From positions 1 through 64,000 of the forward strand of contig JAOAQX010000006.1 of NCBI GenBank assembly GCA_025210805.1: DNA of 64,000 nucleotides, read 5' to 3'. The stretch comes from Flavobacteriales bacterium (GTDB lineage Bacteria > Bacteroidota > Bacteroidia > Flavobacteriales > CAJXXR01). Below the pieces are notes generated by a model. It was given only the letters and a program-made list of their open reading frames with translations. It was not told where the DNA came from and did not search any database. Below, in pieces: positions 51,731 to 61,800 of this stretch (the stretch's first letter is position 1; the number at the start of each line of letters is the position of its first letter). The position numbers were made by a program, and so were the translations under genes.

Positions 51731-54700
51731 ATGAAGAAATTCTTATCCCTTTCAATTGTAGGTTTTGTTTTATTTTTTAGCACATTGGCGAAAGCCAATG
51801 AACTCACAAATTTCCAAGCGGAAGCACTTTCTATACAATCTTGCTTTTTTGCCGAAGGAAATTCCTTTGAGCCCATGATGATGGCTGTACCTGCTACCAA
51901 TTTTTCGGCAAGTCAAACAACCATTTGTGAAGGGCAAACTGTGAGTTTTACCGATGTATCTGCAGGAAGCCCAACCGCATGGAGCTGGGTTTTTAATGGA
52001 GGTACTCCTGCTTTTTCTAATCAACAAAACCCTGTTGTAACTTATGAAAACGCTGGAAACTATCCCGTTATATTAATTGCCTCTAATAATGATGGAGCCG
52101 ATACCTTGGTTATTGCGAATTTTATAGCAGTTCACACTTTCCCCGAAGTTGATTTTGCACTCACACAAAACGGTCTTTGTGGAGATTCAGCAATTTTGGC
52201 TTTCACAAATCTTGATACCAACTTTACCTTAGAAATTAAAAACAATGCAGGTAATGTTATTAGTACAGATACTTTAACTACTATAAAAACTTCTGGAAAC
52301 TACACCTATGAAGTAACCAATACTTTTGGGTGTACCACAGATTCCAGCTTTTTTATTACAGTAAATGACATAGAGATTACAGAAACTCTTGGACAATTAG
52401 CCTGTGGAAACGACACCAACGGAAGTATTACTTTAGCATTAGCTGGAGGACAAGGCCCTCTTACTGTAGCATGGACGGATACTAACTTAACAGGAACTTC
52501 GTTAATCAATTTGCCAGAAGGAAATTATACCGTTACAGTTACCGATACTAACAACTGCCAGAAAACAGAAACTTATACAATAGTAGGGGCAAATCCAACA
52601 CCAAGCTTTAACCCAACAATTAGTAATAATAATGTTTGTGCAGATTCTGCAACATTACTTCTGAGTAATTTAGATTCCGTTTATACCGTAAGCATTACGA
52701 ATGAAGCAGGTGTGCAAGTTTCATCGGATAGTATTTTTCATTTTCACACAAGTGGGACTTTTTCTTATGAAGTAACAGACACTAGCGGATGTAAAGTGGA
52801 TTCTACTTTTAGTATTATCGTTAATGATATAGAAATCACACAAGCCGATCTTACACACAATAATTGTTCGAATACAGAAAATGGAATCATTGATCTTACC
52901 CTAGCAGGAGGTCAAGGACCGCTCACAATTGTGTGGTCAGATGCTAGTCTATCAGGAAATACCATAGACTCTCTTGCAGAAGGACAATATATCGTGACCA
53001 TTTCAGATACCATTGGATGTAGTATTACAGATACTTTTATGATTAATACTCTTAATGGTGTGCCTGGTGTAGATTTCAATATCAACCAGAATGGACTGTG
53101 TGGAGATTCTGCAATACTTTCATTCGCTAACCTTGACACTACTTATAACGTGAGTTTCTTTGATTCACTCGATAATGTAATAGGAACCGATACCATTCAA
53201 ATAGTTAAAAACAGTGGAATGTATCATTTTGAGGTAACCGACACCAATGGATGTATCACAGACAGTACTTTTCAGATTTTTGTAAATGATATCGAAATAG
53301 TTTCTGATGTCAAACAAATAACATGTTTTGGAGGAAACGACGGAGCCATAAATATTTCTATAAATGGTGGTCAACCTCCATTTACCTTTACTTGGGCAGA
53401 TCCTGCACTTATAGGAGACACCATCACAGGATTGGATACCGGAATGTACCATTTAACAGTTCAAGATCAAAACGGATGTCAAAGAACAGATTCTTTCCAT
53501 CTTGTACACCTCAATGAACTGCCCACTGCCGATTTTACAATTCAGCAAAATACACTTTGTGAAGATTCTGTTTTAGTATTCTTTACGAATGTAGACCTTA
53601 CCACTAATATTACTATTAGAGATACCGCAAATAATGTTGTAGGTGGCGGATTATTCAGTCATTTAAACCAATCTGGAGAATATACTTATACGCTCACAGA
53701 TACAAATGGTTGTACTTTTGACTCTACCTTTTCTGTGGTTATGAATGATATTCAGATAATGGATTCATTAGTACATAATAACTGTTTGAACACTGCTACA
53801 GGTGAAATTCATTTAAGCTTTGAAGGAGGACAAGGTCCCTTAACCGTTGCTTGGGATGAAGTTCCTGCAACAACTCCAACAATTTCAGGCTTAGCAGCAG
53901 GTGTTTACCATGTGACCGTTACAGATACCAATAACTGTTCTAGAGTCGATAGTTTTGAAATTCTTACCAATTTTGGACTACCAGTAGTAGATTTCTATAT
54001 TCTGAATGATTCATCTTGTGCGGATTCTGTAGAAGTAGGATTTAATAATATAGATACCTCTTATACGGTTGAAATATTTGATCAAAATGGGTTGCCTGTA
54101 GGTGATACTAGCCAAGTATTCATTCATAGTTCAGGGAATTTCAACTATGTCATTACAGATACAAACGGGTGTTCTATCGATAGTAATTTTACGGTTCTAA
54201 TGAATGACCTACAGCTTAATGCAACAACCGTAAATGCAACCTGTGAAGGAATTCCGAACGGATCTGTAAGTGTGAATCCTACAGGAGGATCAGGTGACTA
54301 TATTTTTAGCTGGGCAGATACTACAATTACTTCAAATTCAATGACAAATCTGGAACCTGGAAACTATATTGTTACGGTAACAGACACTATACAAAATTGC
54401 TCACTCACAGATACCATTGTTCTTAGTGCAGACCAAGTAATGAGTATTCAACTTTATACAGACCACGGAACGTGTGCAGGAGTAAATGACGGATCTGCAT
54501 TCTTACAGATTCTCAGTGGAATTGCCCCTTTTGATATCAACTGGAGTTTTACAATTAATCCAAGTGATACTTTGGATGGAATAGTACCCGCAGGAAATCA
54601 TTCTGTTACAATTACCTCTGCAGTAGGATGTACTAAAACGATTCCTTTTACCATTTTGGATGGTGCCGATATCGACATTCAAATTACAAAAGATGATGTT

Positions 54701-55630
54701 TATTGTGCTGGAGATTCTAATGGATACATCAAGGCGGTAGCTTCTGGAGGAACGGCACCTTATACTTACCTATGGAGTAATAATTTAGGAACAAATAGTG
54801 AATTACACAATTTGAAAGCTGGATCTTACACCCTAGAAGTGAGAGATTCTAATAACTGTGTGGAATATGCAACTGTAGATATTATAGAAGAATCTGTTAT
54901 AGACATTCAGGCAAATATAACTGAAGAAAAATGTAGCTATACAAACGACGGAAGAATTGAACTGACACTTTCTGGAGGTGTTGGCCCCTATACCGTAGAA
55001 TGGCTGGATACAAATATTACAGGATTAGTTCTAGACAGTATTGCTGGTGGTGTTTATAATGTAAAAGTAACAGGAAGTGATGGCTGTAAAATGTTTGATG
55101 CCATAAATGTACCAATCACCTACCCTATTTCGGCATCTTATATTCCATCTGATACGGTGCTGTATTTAGATTGGAACTCTACCGTAAACTTCACCAATAA
55201 CACATCAGGAGCTTTGTCTTATTCATGGAGCTTTGGAAATGGCGACTTTAGTACCGAAGTAAATCCTACTTATAAGTACACAGACCATGGAACTTATTAT
55301 GTAACACTTACAGCATTCCATGGACCTTGTGAAGATGTCTTTACCAAAAAGATTATCGTAAGACCTAATATTGGAGTTAAAGAACAAGTTCTCATAAACT
55401 TTGAAGTATATCCGAATCCAACAAAAAATATTTTTACGATTGATTTGGCAGAAGATTACCCAGAAGTGAATATGGAGCTTTATGATATTCTTGGAAAAAA
55501 GATCTTAGAAAGAAAACTCACCGAAAAATCTAATGAAATAGCAATACCTAGCTTGGAATCAGGAACATATATTATCAGACTTATGTCTGCTGACGGAAAA
55601 ATTCAACAAAAGAAGTTGATTGTTCAATAA
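51731..55630 (+). CDS. Giant SprB-repeat/PKD surface protein with T9SS sorting domain
   Basis: 1299 residues from ATG 51731 (an ATG at 51719 adds four residues). After a signal peptide (FLSLSIVGFVLFFSTLAKA) comes a PKD domain (about 60-135, SWVFNGGTPAFSNQQNPVVTY). Five near-tandem units of about 154 residues follow (starting near 52141, 52594, 53063, 53522 and 53981). Each holds a LCxDSxxxxFxNLDT half and a SprB-type half (GGQGPLTVAWTD...GNYTVTVTDTNNC). More SprB-type repeats, a second PKD domain (SYSWSFGNGDFSTEVNPTYKY) and a type A T9SS domain (VYPNPTKNIFTIDL ... GTYIIRLMSA) finish the protein. It is probably a surface adhesin. A TTG...TATCTTTT promoter may lie in the 44 bases after folA. 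Confidence 0.9.
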   Translation: MKKFLSLSIVGFVLFFSTLAKANELTNFQAEALSIQSCFFAEGNSFEPMMMAVPATNFSASQTTICEGQTVSFTDVSAGSPTAWSWVFNGGTPAFSNQQNPVVTYENAGNYPVILIASNNDGADTLVIANFIAVHTFPEVDFALTQNGLCGDSAILAFTNLDTNFTLEIKNNAGNVISTDTLTTIKTSGNYTYEVTNTFGCTTDSSFFITVNDIEITETLGQLACGNDTNGSITLALAGGQGPLTVAWTDTNLTGTSLINLPEGNYTVTVTDTNNCQKTETYTIVGANPTPSFNPTISNNNVCADSATLLLSNLDSVYTVSITNEAGVQVSSDSIFHFHTSGTFSYEVTDTSGCKVDSTFSIIVNDIEITQADLTHNNCSNTENGIIDLTLAGGQGPLTIVWSDASLSGNTIDSLAEGQYIVTISDTIGCSITDTFMINTLNGVPGVDFNINQNGLCGDSAILSFANLDTTYNVSFFDSLDNVIGTDTIQIVKNSGMYHFEVTDTNGCITDSTFQIFVNDIEIVSDVKQITCFGGNDGAINISINGGQPPFTFTWADPALIGDTITGLDTGMYHLTVQDQNGCQRTDSFHLVHLNELPTADFTIQQNTLCEDSVLVFFTNVDLTTNITIRDTANNVVGGGLFSHLNQSGEYTYTLTDTNGCTFDSTFSVVMNDIQIMDSLVHNNCLNTATGEIHLSFEGGQGPLTVAWDEVPATTPTISGLAAGVYHVTVTDTNNCSRVDSFEILTNFGLPVVDFYILNDSSCADSVEVGFNNIDTSYTVEIFDQNGLPVGDTSQVFIHSSGNFNYVITDTNGCSIDSNFTVLMNDLQLNATTVNATCEGIPNGSVSVNPTGGSGDYIFSWADTTITSNSMTNLEPGNYIVTVTDTIQNCSLTDTIVLSADQVMSIQLYTDHGTCAGVNDGSAFLQILSGIAPFDINWSFTINPSDTLDGIVPAGNHSVTITSAVGCTKTIPFTILDGADIDIQITKDDVYCAGDSNGYIKAVASGGTAPYTYLWSNNLGTNSELHNLKAGSYTLEVRDSNNCVEYATVDIIEESVIDIQANITEEKCSYTNDGRIELTLSGGVGPYTVEWLDTNITGLVLDSIAGGVYNVKVTGSDGCKMFDAINVPITYPISASYIPSDTVLYLDWNSTVNFTNNTSGALSYSWSFGNGDFSTEVNPTYKYTDHGTYYVTLTAFHGPCEDVFTKKIIVRPNIGVKEQVLINFEVYPNPTKNIFTIDLAEDYPEVNMELYDILGKKILERKLTEKSNEIAIPSLESGTYIIRLMSADGKIQQKKLIVQ

Positions 55631-55653
55631 TTGATTTCTTAGAAATTTCATAA

Positions 55654-55696
55654 AAAACCCCGTAAGATTGTTGAATCAATAATCTTACGGGGTTTT
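55654..55696 (+). terminator. Terminator of the SprB-repeat protein gene
   Basis: A perfect 16-bp stem AAAACCCCGTAAGATT / AATCTTACGGGGTTTT with an 11-base loop, 24 bases after the stop codon. Confidence 0.9.
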
Positions 55697-55835
55697 GTTG
55701 TTCTTGTAAAAATGTTTAATTTGGAGTGTTTATCAAAGCATTCAGCCGTTGTTTCATCTATCAAAAAAAGATAACAAATAGATATTTGGAGTACTTTGAC
55801 TAAAATAAATACATGACCTAAACAATGAATTAAAG

Positions 55836-56924
55836 ATGAATAAATTAATTACAACCGTATTAACCTTACTATTTTTTTGTAATATCAACTTAGTGTTTGG
55901 ACATTTCGATAGCGAAATCCATATAGATAAAGACAAGCTTAAAAAAGCTCCAAAAACTCAACTGAAATTAGAACAACAAGGAAAGCTTAATTTAAAACCA
56001 TTTAAAGTAGATGTTGGGTTTGGTGAGGTCAATAGCTTTCTATTAACACTTCCAAAGTTCCGAAACGAGACTGTAGAATTCGAATTAAAATCTATAGAAC
56101 ATAGAAAAAAATACTATTACCCCATTATCATCAAGTTGGATAAAGAATTTGAAATTATCAATATCCAAAAAGACACTATAGAACTAGAAGGAGATGAAGT
56201 TTATGGAATTAGTCAAACAAGTAAAGTATCCATTGATACGAATACCTCGTATATTCTGATAACGACTGAAAAAAAAATTCTCTCGAAAAGAATTACTTAC
56301 TCTTATAGCTCTCAAAATCTAATGCCTGTATCCACAGGATCTTCCATAATCTACGTTCCATCGGGACAAAGCTATATGAATAAAAAGATTTACTTTTCTG
56401 ACGATCCTAAATTCTACTTTCAAATACCCAACAAAAATGGTAGAAAATTGTTTCGAAAAGAACAAGGAATATTCTTCGGATTCGGAGCTTTCTTGGGAGG
56501 AGAAAAATTAGGAAAGACTCAAATAGGAGGAGGAGCAACTATGGTTCTTGGAGCTGCTCTTCATATCACTGGTACAAGTCTTGTAGGTCGTGGGGAAATA
56601 GGGATTCGATATCAGGGAAGTAAAGATGATAAAGCAGAAAATATTGGATTTTTTACCGCTGGTGTTCTCACTTATCAGACAAAATATGTTAATCTAGGTT
56701 TTGGAGGTCAATATGATTTCGGTAGTTCTATAACGAATACAAATGGAAAAAAATATAATTTTGTTCCTCAACTGGGACCAAAGTTTCTTATTGAAGCTCG
56801 TTTAGACGGTAGACTTCATCTAGGTGTGGAATATATTCTTATGAAGGAAGTAAAAGATAAAGAAAACAGAATTTATAATGGAAATAGGTTTAGTCTTATG
56901 CTCAGAATGTTTATAGGAAAATAA
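55836..56924 (+). CDS. Exported, probably outer-membrane protein of unknown function
   Basis: 362 residues with a signal peptide (LITTVLTLLFFCNINLVFG). The first half is a beta-rich domain with many Lys/Glu strands. The second half (from about residue 205) has glycine-rich amphipathic strands (GIFFGFGAFLGGEKLGKTQIGGGATMVLG; split here into GIFFGFGAFLGG and GGGATMVLGAALHITG) and ends RFSLMLRMFIGK. This suggests a membrane-associated beta-barrel or glycine-zipper part. No family is recognised with confidence. It stands alone between the terminator of the SprB-repeat gene and the convergent dehydrogenase gene. Confidence 0.6.
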   Translation: MNKLITTVLTLLFFCNINLVFGHFDSEIHIDKDKLKKAPKTQLKLEQQGKLNLKPFKVDVGFGEVNSFLLTLPKFRNETVEFELKSIEHRKKYYYPIIIKLDKEFEIINIQKDTIELEGDEVYGISQTSKVSIDTNTSYILITTEKKILSKRITYSYSSQNLMPVSTGSSIIYVPSGQSYMNKKIYFSDDPKFYFQIPNKNGRKLFRKEQGIFFGFGAFLGGEKLGKTQIGGGATMVLGAALHITGTSLVGRGEIGIRYQGSKDDKAENIGFFTAGVLTYQTKYVNLGFGGQYDFGSSITNTNGKKYNFVPQLGPKFLIEARLDGRLHLGVEYILMKEVKDKENRIYNGNRFSLMLRMFIGK

Positions 56925-56954
56925 CTCCACCACTACAAATAAAAACACAAAAAA

Positions 56955-56989
56955 ATGATGGCTACCAAGCAGAACTTGGTAGCCATCAT
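56955..56989 (-). terminator. Terminator of the saccharopine-dehydrogenase family gene
   Basis: A 15-bp perfect stem ATGATGGCTACCAAG / CTTGGTAGCCATCAT with a 5-base loop and a T run on the minus strand, 26 bases past the stop codon. It may also stop the convergent plus-strand gene. Confidence 0.9.
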
Positions 56990-57015
56990 ATAAATCATCC
57001 AGTACTAAACCACGA

Positions 57016-58344
57016 TTAAACCATAGAGTCTAATACTGTGATTTCTTCCTTAAATACTACTCCGTATTCTTCTAGCTCTTTTAAAACGGGCTGATAAATT
57101 TCTTTGTGTATAGGTATTTGAACTCCTCTCAGATTAATATTTCCTTCTAAATAACGTTTTACACAAATGGCAAGTGGTAATCCCACTGTTTTTGCCATGG
57201 CGGTATATTTTTGATCTTCTCCTTCGATCCCAAATGATGAATGATGAAGATATTGTGATCCTTTTAATTCGTAACTAAATTGATGCTGCATAACCACTAG
57301 ATCACGGTCATTGGATTCTAATGCCCATTCTGTTTCCAAAATACTTTGAAGAACTTTTGCAGGCGAAGCTTTTTCTAGTCCAATTTCTTGTTGAGAAAAG
57401 AGTCCTAAGTTTTCAAATTTTGTGAGGTTTTCTATTCCAAGATAAGCCTTAAACTTTTCTTCTACAGATAAGTGTTCGCTATAAGGCAAAAAAGAATTCG
57501 TAAAATCTCTCAAGGTCATTGCTTGGAGGTTTTCCATTTCGTAAGAATCATCTGTCATGCCTAATTGCACAAATGCATTCCAGTTTTTCATAAAATCTGG
57601 TTTACGAATGGTTCCTCGAAACATGGTTTCTATATCGTCTAAATTATAAAAGGAACGATATCCTAAAGAATCTCTATTTGCATAAGCCTCAAAAGACCCA
57701 AAGCCCGGAATTTGTAAATCATCCTTTCTCGTAAATAAATGACTATAAGGAATATATTTGTATTGACCTTTCATTAAAAACTTAGCCGTTCCTTGCCCAG
57801 CAAGAATTACATTTCTTGGGTTCCAGCTAAATTTATATTGCCAATCATTATCACATTCGTCAGCTACAAGACCACCACAATAGGATTTAAAAGAACTGAA
57901 TTTCCCTCCTTTTTCCTGAATATCATCGATGACTAATTTGGCCGACATGTGATCAATTCCTGGATCTAAACCTATTTCATTTAAAAATAGAATATCTTTT
58001 TTCTTAGCAATTTCATCGTATTGTAAGATTTCGTCAGAAAGATAGGAAGCGGTAAAAAGGCTTTTACTATGTGTGATACAATCTTTTGCTACAATCATGT
58101 GAAAACGTGCAGGAAGCATAGAAATTACCGCTGTTGATTCCTCAATAAGTTGCCTTCTTGTTTCATCATCAAAAATATCACCCGCTATGGCTTCAAAACG
58201 ATCATGCTTATCATATTCTGCTAAATGATCGATCACACGATCGAATACTTTAAGCTGAATATCTAATTCCTCCGCTTTAGATAATAGATATTTAAAAATA
58301 TATATCGCACTTTTTCCTGCTCCAAACTGAACTATTGTTCGCAT
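57016..58344 (-). CDS. Saccharopine dehydrogenase family protein
   Basis: 442 residues. The N-terminal Rossmann fold starts TIVQFGAGKSAIYIFKYL, with FDRVIDHLAEYDKHDRFEAI as the following strand and acidic stop, and VISMLPARFHMIVAKDCI. The middle LNEIGLDPGIDHMSAKLVID is the family hallmark, as is YCGGLVADECDNDWQYKFSWNPRNV. Such enzymes act on saccharopine or related lysine derivatives (reductase or dehydrogenase). In Bacteroidota the protein may serve lysine catabolism. No lysine-pathway neighbour is present, so the substrate is inferred from family only. Confidence 0.88.
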   Translation of the reverse strand: MRTIVQFGAGKSAIYIFKYLLSKAEELDIQLKVFDRVIDHLAEYDKHDRFEAIAGDIFDDETRRQLIEESTAVISMLPARFHMIVAKDCITHSKSLFTASYLSDEILQYDEIAKKKDILFLNEIGLDPGIDHMSAKLVIDDIQEKGGKFSSFKSYCGGLVADECDNDWQYKFSWNPRNVILAGQGTAKFLMKGQYKYIPYSHLFTRKDDLQIPGFGSFEAYANRDSLGYRSFYNLDDIETMFRGTIRKPDFMKNWNAFVQLGMTDDSYEMENLQAMTLRDFTNSFLPYSEHLSVEEKFKAYLGIENLTKFENLGLFSQQEIGLEKASPAKVLQSILETEWALESNDRDLVVMQHQFSYELKGSQYLHHSSFGIEGEDQKYTAMAKTVGLPLAICVKRYLEGNINLRGVQIPIHKEIYQPVLKELEEYGVVFKEEITVLDSMV

Positions 58345-58394
58345 ATTGTTCTTATTTTAAAAAGATCATACTGATTATACCTATGCATAAATTA

Positions 58395-58718
58395 ATACCG
58401 ATTACGTTGTTCATTTACTCACTGTTTAAGCCCTCCCGAAAAGTCGGGACGAACTCTGTAATTCAGATCCCCCTTTGAAGGAGGTAAGAGAGATGTTGCA
58501 TCTTGTTTCGTAATCGAATAACATTTCTTTAGTTTCTTTTTTAGGAGGTGTTTACTTTGTGTAACATCCCCCTTCCCCCCTTCAAAGGGGGCTTAAACAG
58601 TGAGTAAATAATACCATTTATGGTGTTAATTTACTCATAGGTATAATGTCGATACATTGCTAAAAGCCAGTTATGAACGCAGTGAAATAAGTGGGTAATT
58701 TTAGCAAGTAATCGGTAT
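58395..58718. mobile_element. MITE-like element, copy B (324 bp, nested)
   Basis: The 27-base terminal inverted repeats (58395-58421 and 58692-58718) start with a perfect ATACCGATTAC / GTAATCGGTAT. Inside, TTTACTCACTGTTTAAGCCC (58414-58433) is repeated inverted (58588-58607), together with two GC-rich cores (about 58466-58499 and 58562-58594). A further terminus-like ATACCATTTATGGTGTTAAT occurs at 58611-58630. This looks like one element inserted into or recombined with another. No ORF. The rest of the 509-base gap 58345-58853 holds an additional inverted pair (near 58373-58394 and 58627-58648) and the terminator at 58745. Confidence 0.7.
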
Positions 58719-58744
58719 AACACCATAAATAGGATCTCTACCAT

Positions 58745-58768
58745 CAAAAAAAGGAAGCCGAAGCTTCC
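58745..58768 (-). terminator. Terminator of the giant gliding-associated protein gene
   Basis: GGAAGC-cgaa-GCTTCC followed on the minus strand by a 7-T run, about 85 bases past the stop codon at 58854. Confidence 0.85.
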
Positions 58769-58853
58769 CTATTTTTGATAAACCTTCCTATGCGAATTTA
58801 ATCTTATTCCTCCGTATAGAAATGAAATTTTTATTACAAATATTTTTTTTTGT

Positions 58854-61800
58854 TTAAAAAACAACAAAAGTTCCTTTCTTGAATTCTTCCTTATCATTTT
58901 CTGTTTTGTACCTCAGCGTATAAACAAAAGTTGTTGTTTCCGTAATTCCAGCATCATAAGGATTAAATACTTTATTAATATCATTGGATTTAAAAACAAT
59001 TCCTCCCCAACGATCAAAAATGAGTAATTCAAAAGAACTTAAATCGCATTCGGTCTTTGCTCTAAATTCAGCATTTTCGATATTTTCTCCTAAAACTACC
59101 GTGTTTGGAAGATAAACTGGACAAGCACAATCTTGTTCAAAAACAATAATTCTATGATTCTTTTCGCCACAAGCATTGGTCACTTTTACGGTGTACTCTC
59201 CTGGTTTTGTAAGTAACTGAGTAGACAAATCAGACCCTGTACTCCACTCATAAGTAGCTCCTTCCAAGGTAATATCAAGGAAGATTTGACTGTTTAAGCA
59301 CATCATCGTATCTGTTGGGAGATAAAATGTTGGTGCATCGGCAACAGTAAGGTACATACTGTCTCTCATGCTACAATAAGCCGTTTTCATTTCTACCCAA
59401 TACCATCCTTGCTCAGTAATAGTAATATTAGAACTGGTGTCTCCTGTACTCCATAGATAGGTTTCTACAATACTTTGAGAGGCATTTAAGAAAACAGATT
59501 CTCCTTTACAAATTCCTTGATCAAATAAAGCTTCTTTTGGTTTTTCTCTAAGGGTTGTTGCGGTAATTCCTGTGCTTTCGCACCCAAAAAGATTAATGGT
59601 TAAACTCAGTTGCTGAGAATCCCATACTTTCTTAACGGATGAAGTATCATTATCGCTCCAGAGATAGGTAGCTTCTGGGTGAACAAATACATCTAGCTCT
59701 ATGGTGTCTCCTTCACAAATATTATAATTCTTTTGAAGGTCAATTTCTGGATAAGGATGTACCACTACTTTGGTCGTGTCCGAAACGATACAACCATTTA
59801 AATTGGCTTGCACAATATAGGTTCCTGTTTGGTTCACCGTAATGGCAGAATCGGTACTATTATTATTCCACAGATAAGTAGCTCCAGGGAAATATGCATC
59901 TAAAATGGTATCATTTCCAATACATAAATTGATTGAATCTGGTAAATTAATACTTGGATACGGAAGATAATTCACGGCAATAGTGTCATAAGATGTACAA
60001 CCAAATTTGGTCACTTCTACTGTGTAAGTTCCTGCGGTATTTACCTGAATATTTTGGGTAGTTTGGTTATTATTCCAAAGATAATTTGCATTGTTTTCTT
60101 GAACAGAAAGCGTGATCGGTGTTCCCTGACAGGCACTTTGGTCGGGTCCTAAATTAATAATAGGATAATTGTGTACCAAAACAACCGAAGTATCTGAGCG
60201 TACACATCCACCTAAATCTACTTGTACAATATAAGTTCCAGACTGATTCACCATAATTGCAGAATCGGTACTTGAAGTATTCCAAGAATAACTTGCATTT
60301 GTATTAAATACATTCAAAATTGTACTATCTCCTGTACACAAGTGAACCGTATCTGGCAATAAAAGAGTTGGATTTGGTTTAAAAAGCACATTGATGGTAT
60401 CATAAGACAAACATCCAAATCTATTGGCTATTACCGAGTAATTACCTGAGGTAGTCACAGAAATACTTTGGGTATTCTGATTGGTGTTCCACAAATAACT
60501 AATATTTGAGTCTTGTACTGTTAAGTTCACGAGGTCTCCTTGGCAAGCTTCGATATCTGGTCCAAAATTAATTATTGGATATTGATGAACCTCCACAACA
60601 GTAGTATCTGAAACATCACAAGAGTTTGAACTTACTGTAACGATATACGTTCCAGATTGATTGACCATAATGGCAGAATCGGTACTAGAATTGTTCCAAG
60701 AATACGTTGCATTTGGATTAAATACATTCAATATTGTGCTATCACCTGAACAGAGATGAACGGTGTCGGGTAAGTTCACTATTGGTGCTGGTGTAAAGTT
60801 TACCACTACCGTATCATAAGTCTTACAACCCATAATATCTGCTTCTACACTATATGTTCCAGAACTTGTTACGGCAATACTTTGGGTGGTTTGATTGGTA
60901 TTCCAAAGATAGGTTGCATTAGGATCTTGTACGGTTAATGTCACGGTGTTTCCTTGACAGATCGTAATATCGGGTCCAAGATTTGTCACAGGCGGCGTAA
61001 AAACCTGTACCACTGTAGTATCTGAAATAATACAACCATTTAAATTAACCTCTACAATATAAATACCTGCTTGATTCACTGTGAGAGTAGGTGAAATACT
61101 TGAGTTATTCCAAGAATAGGTTGAGTTTGAATATGTCGCATTAAGAACCGTGCTATCACCTGCACATAAATTTACAGTATCTGGTAGATTTACGATAGGA
61201 TAAGGCTTGATTACCACTTGAACAGTATCTCTGGAAATACAACCGTTTTTGGTTACCGCTACAGAATAGATTCCAGAACTTGTAATATTAATAGACTGTG
61301 TAGTTTGGTTATTGTTCCAAAGATAGGTGGCATTATTCTCTTGTACTGTTAAATTCACCGCTGTTCCTTGACAAACTGAAAGGTCTGGACCTAAATTTGT
61401 AACAGGATATCCATGAACATTGACCACGGTAGTATCATATTTTATACAACCATCTAAATTTACAGCCACTGTATAGGTTCCTGATTGAGAAATGCTAATG
61501 GCAGAATCTGTATTGGAAGTATTCCATAAATAAGTCGCATTTGGATAAAAAGCATTTAAAATGGTGGTATCTCCTGTACAAAGATTAACGGTATCGGGCA
61601 GATTAACGGTTGCATAATTTCCAAAATCTACTGAAATAGTATCATAGGAGGTACAACCGTTTTTTGTAACCGCTACAGAATAAATCCCCGTAGTATTCAC
61701 TTGAATGGCTTGTGTGGTTTGGTTATTATTCCACAGATAGTTTGCATTTCCTTCTTGCACCATCAAAGTGGTGTTCATTCCTTGACACAAATCTTGATCG

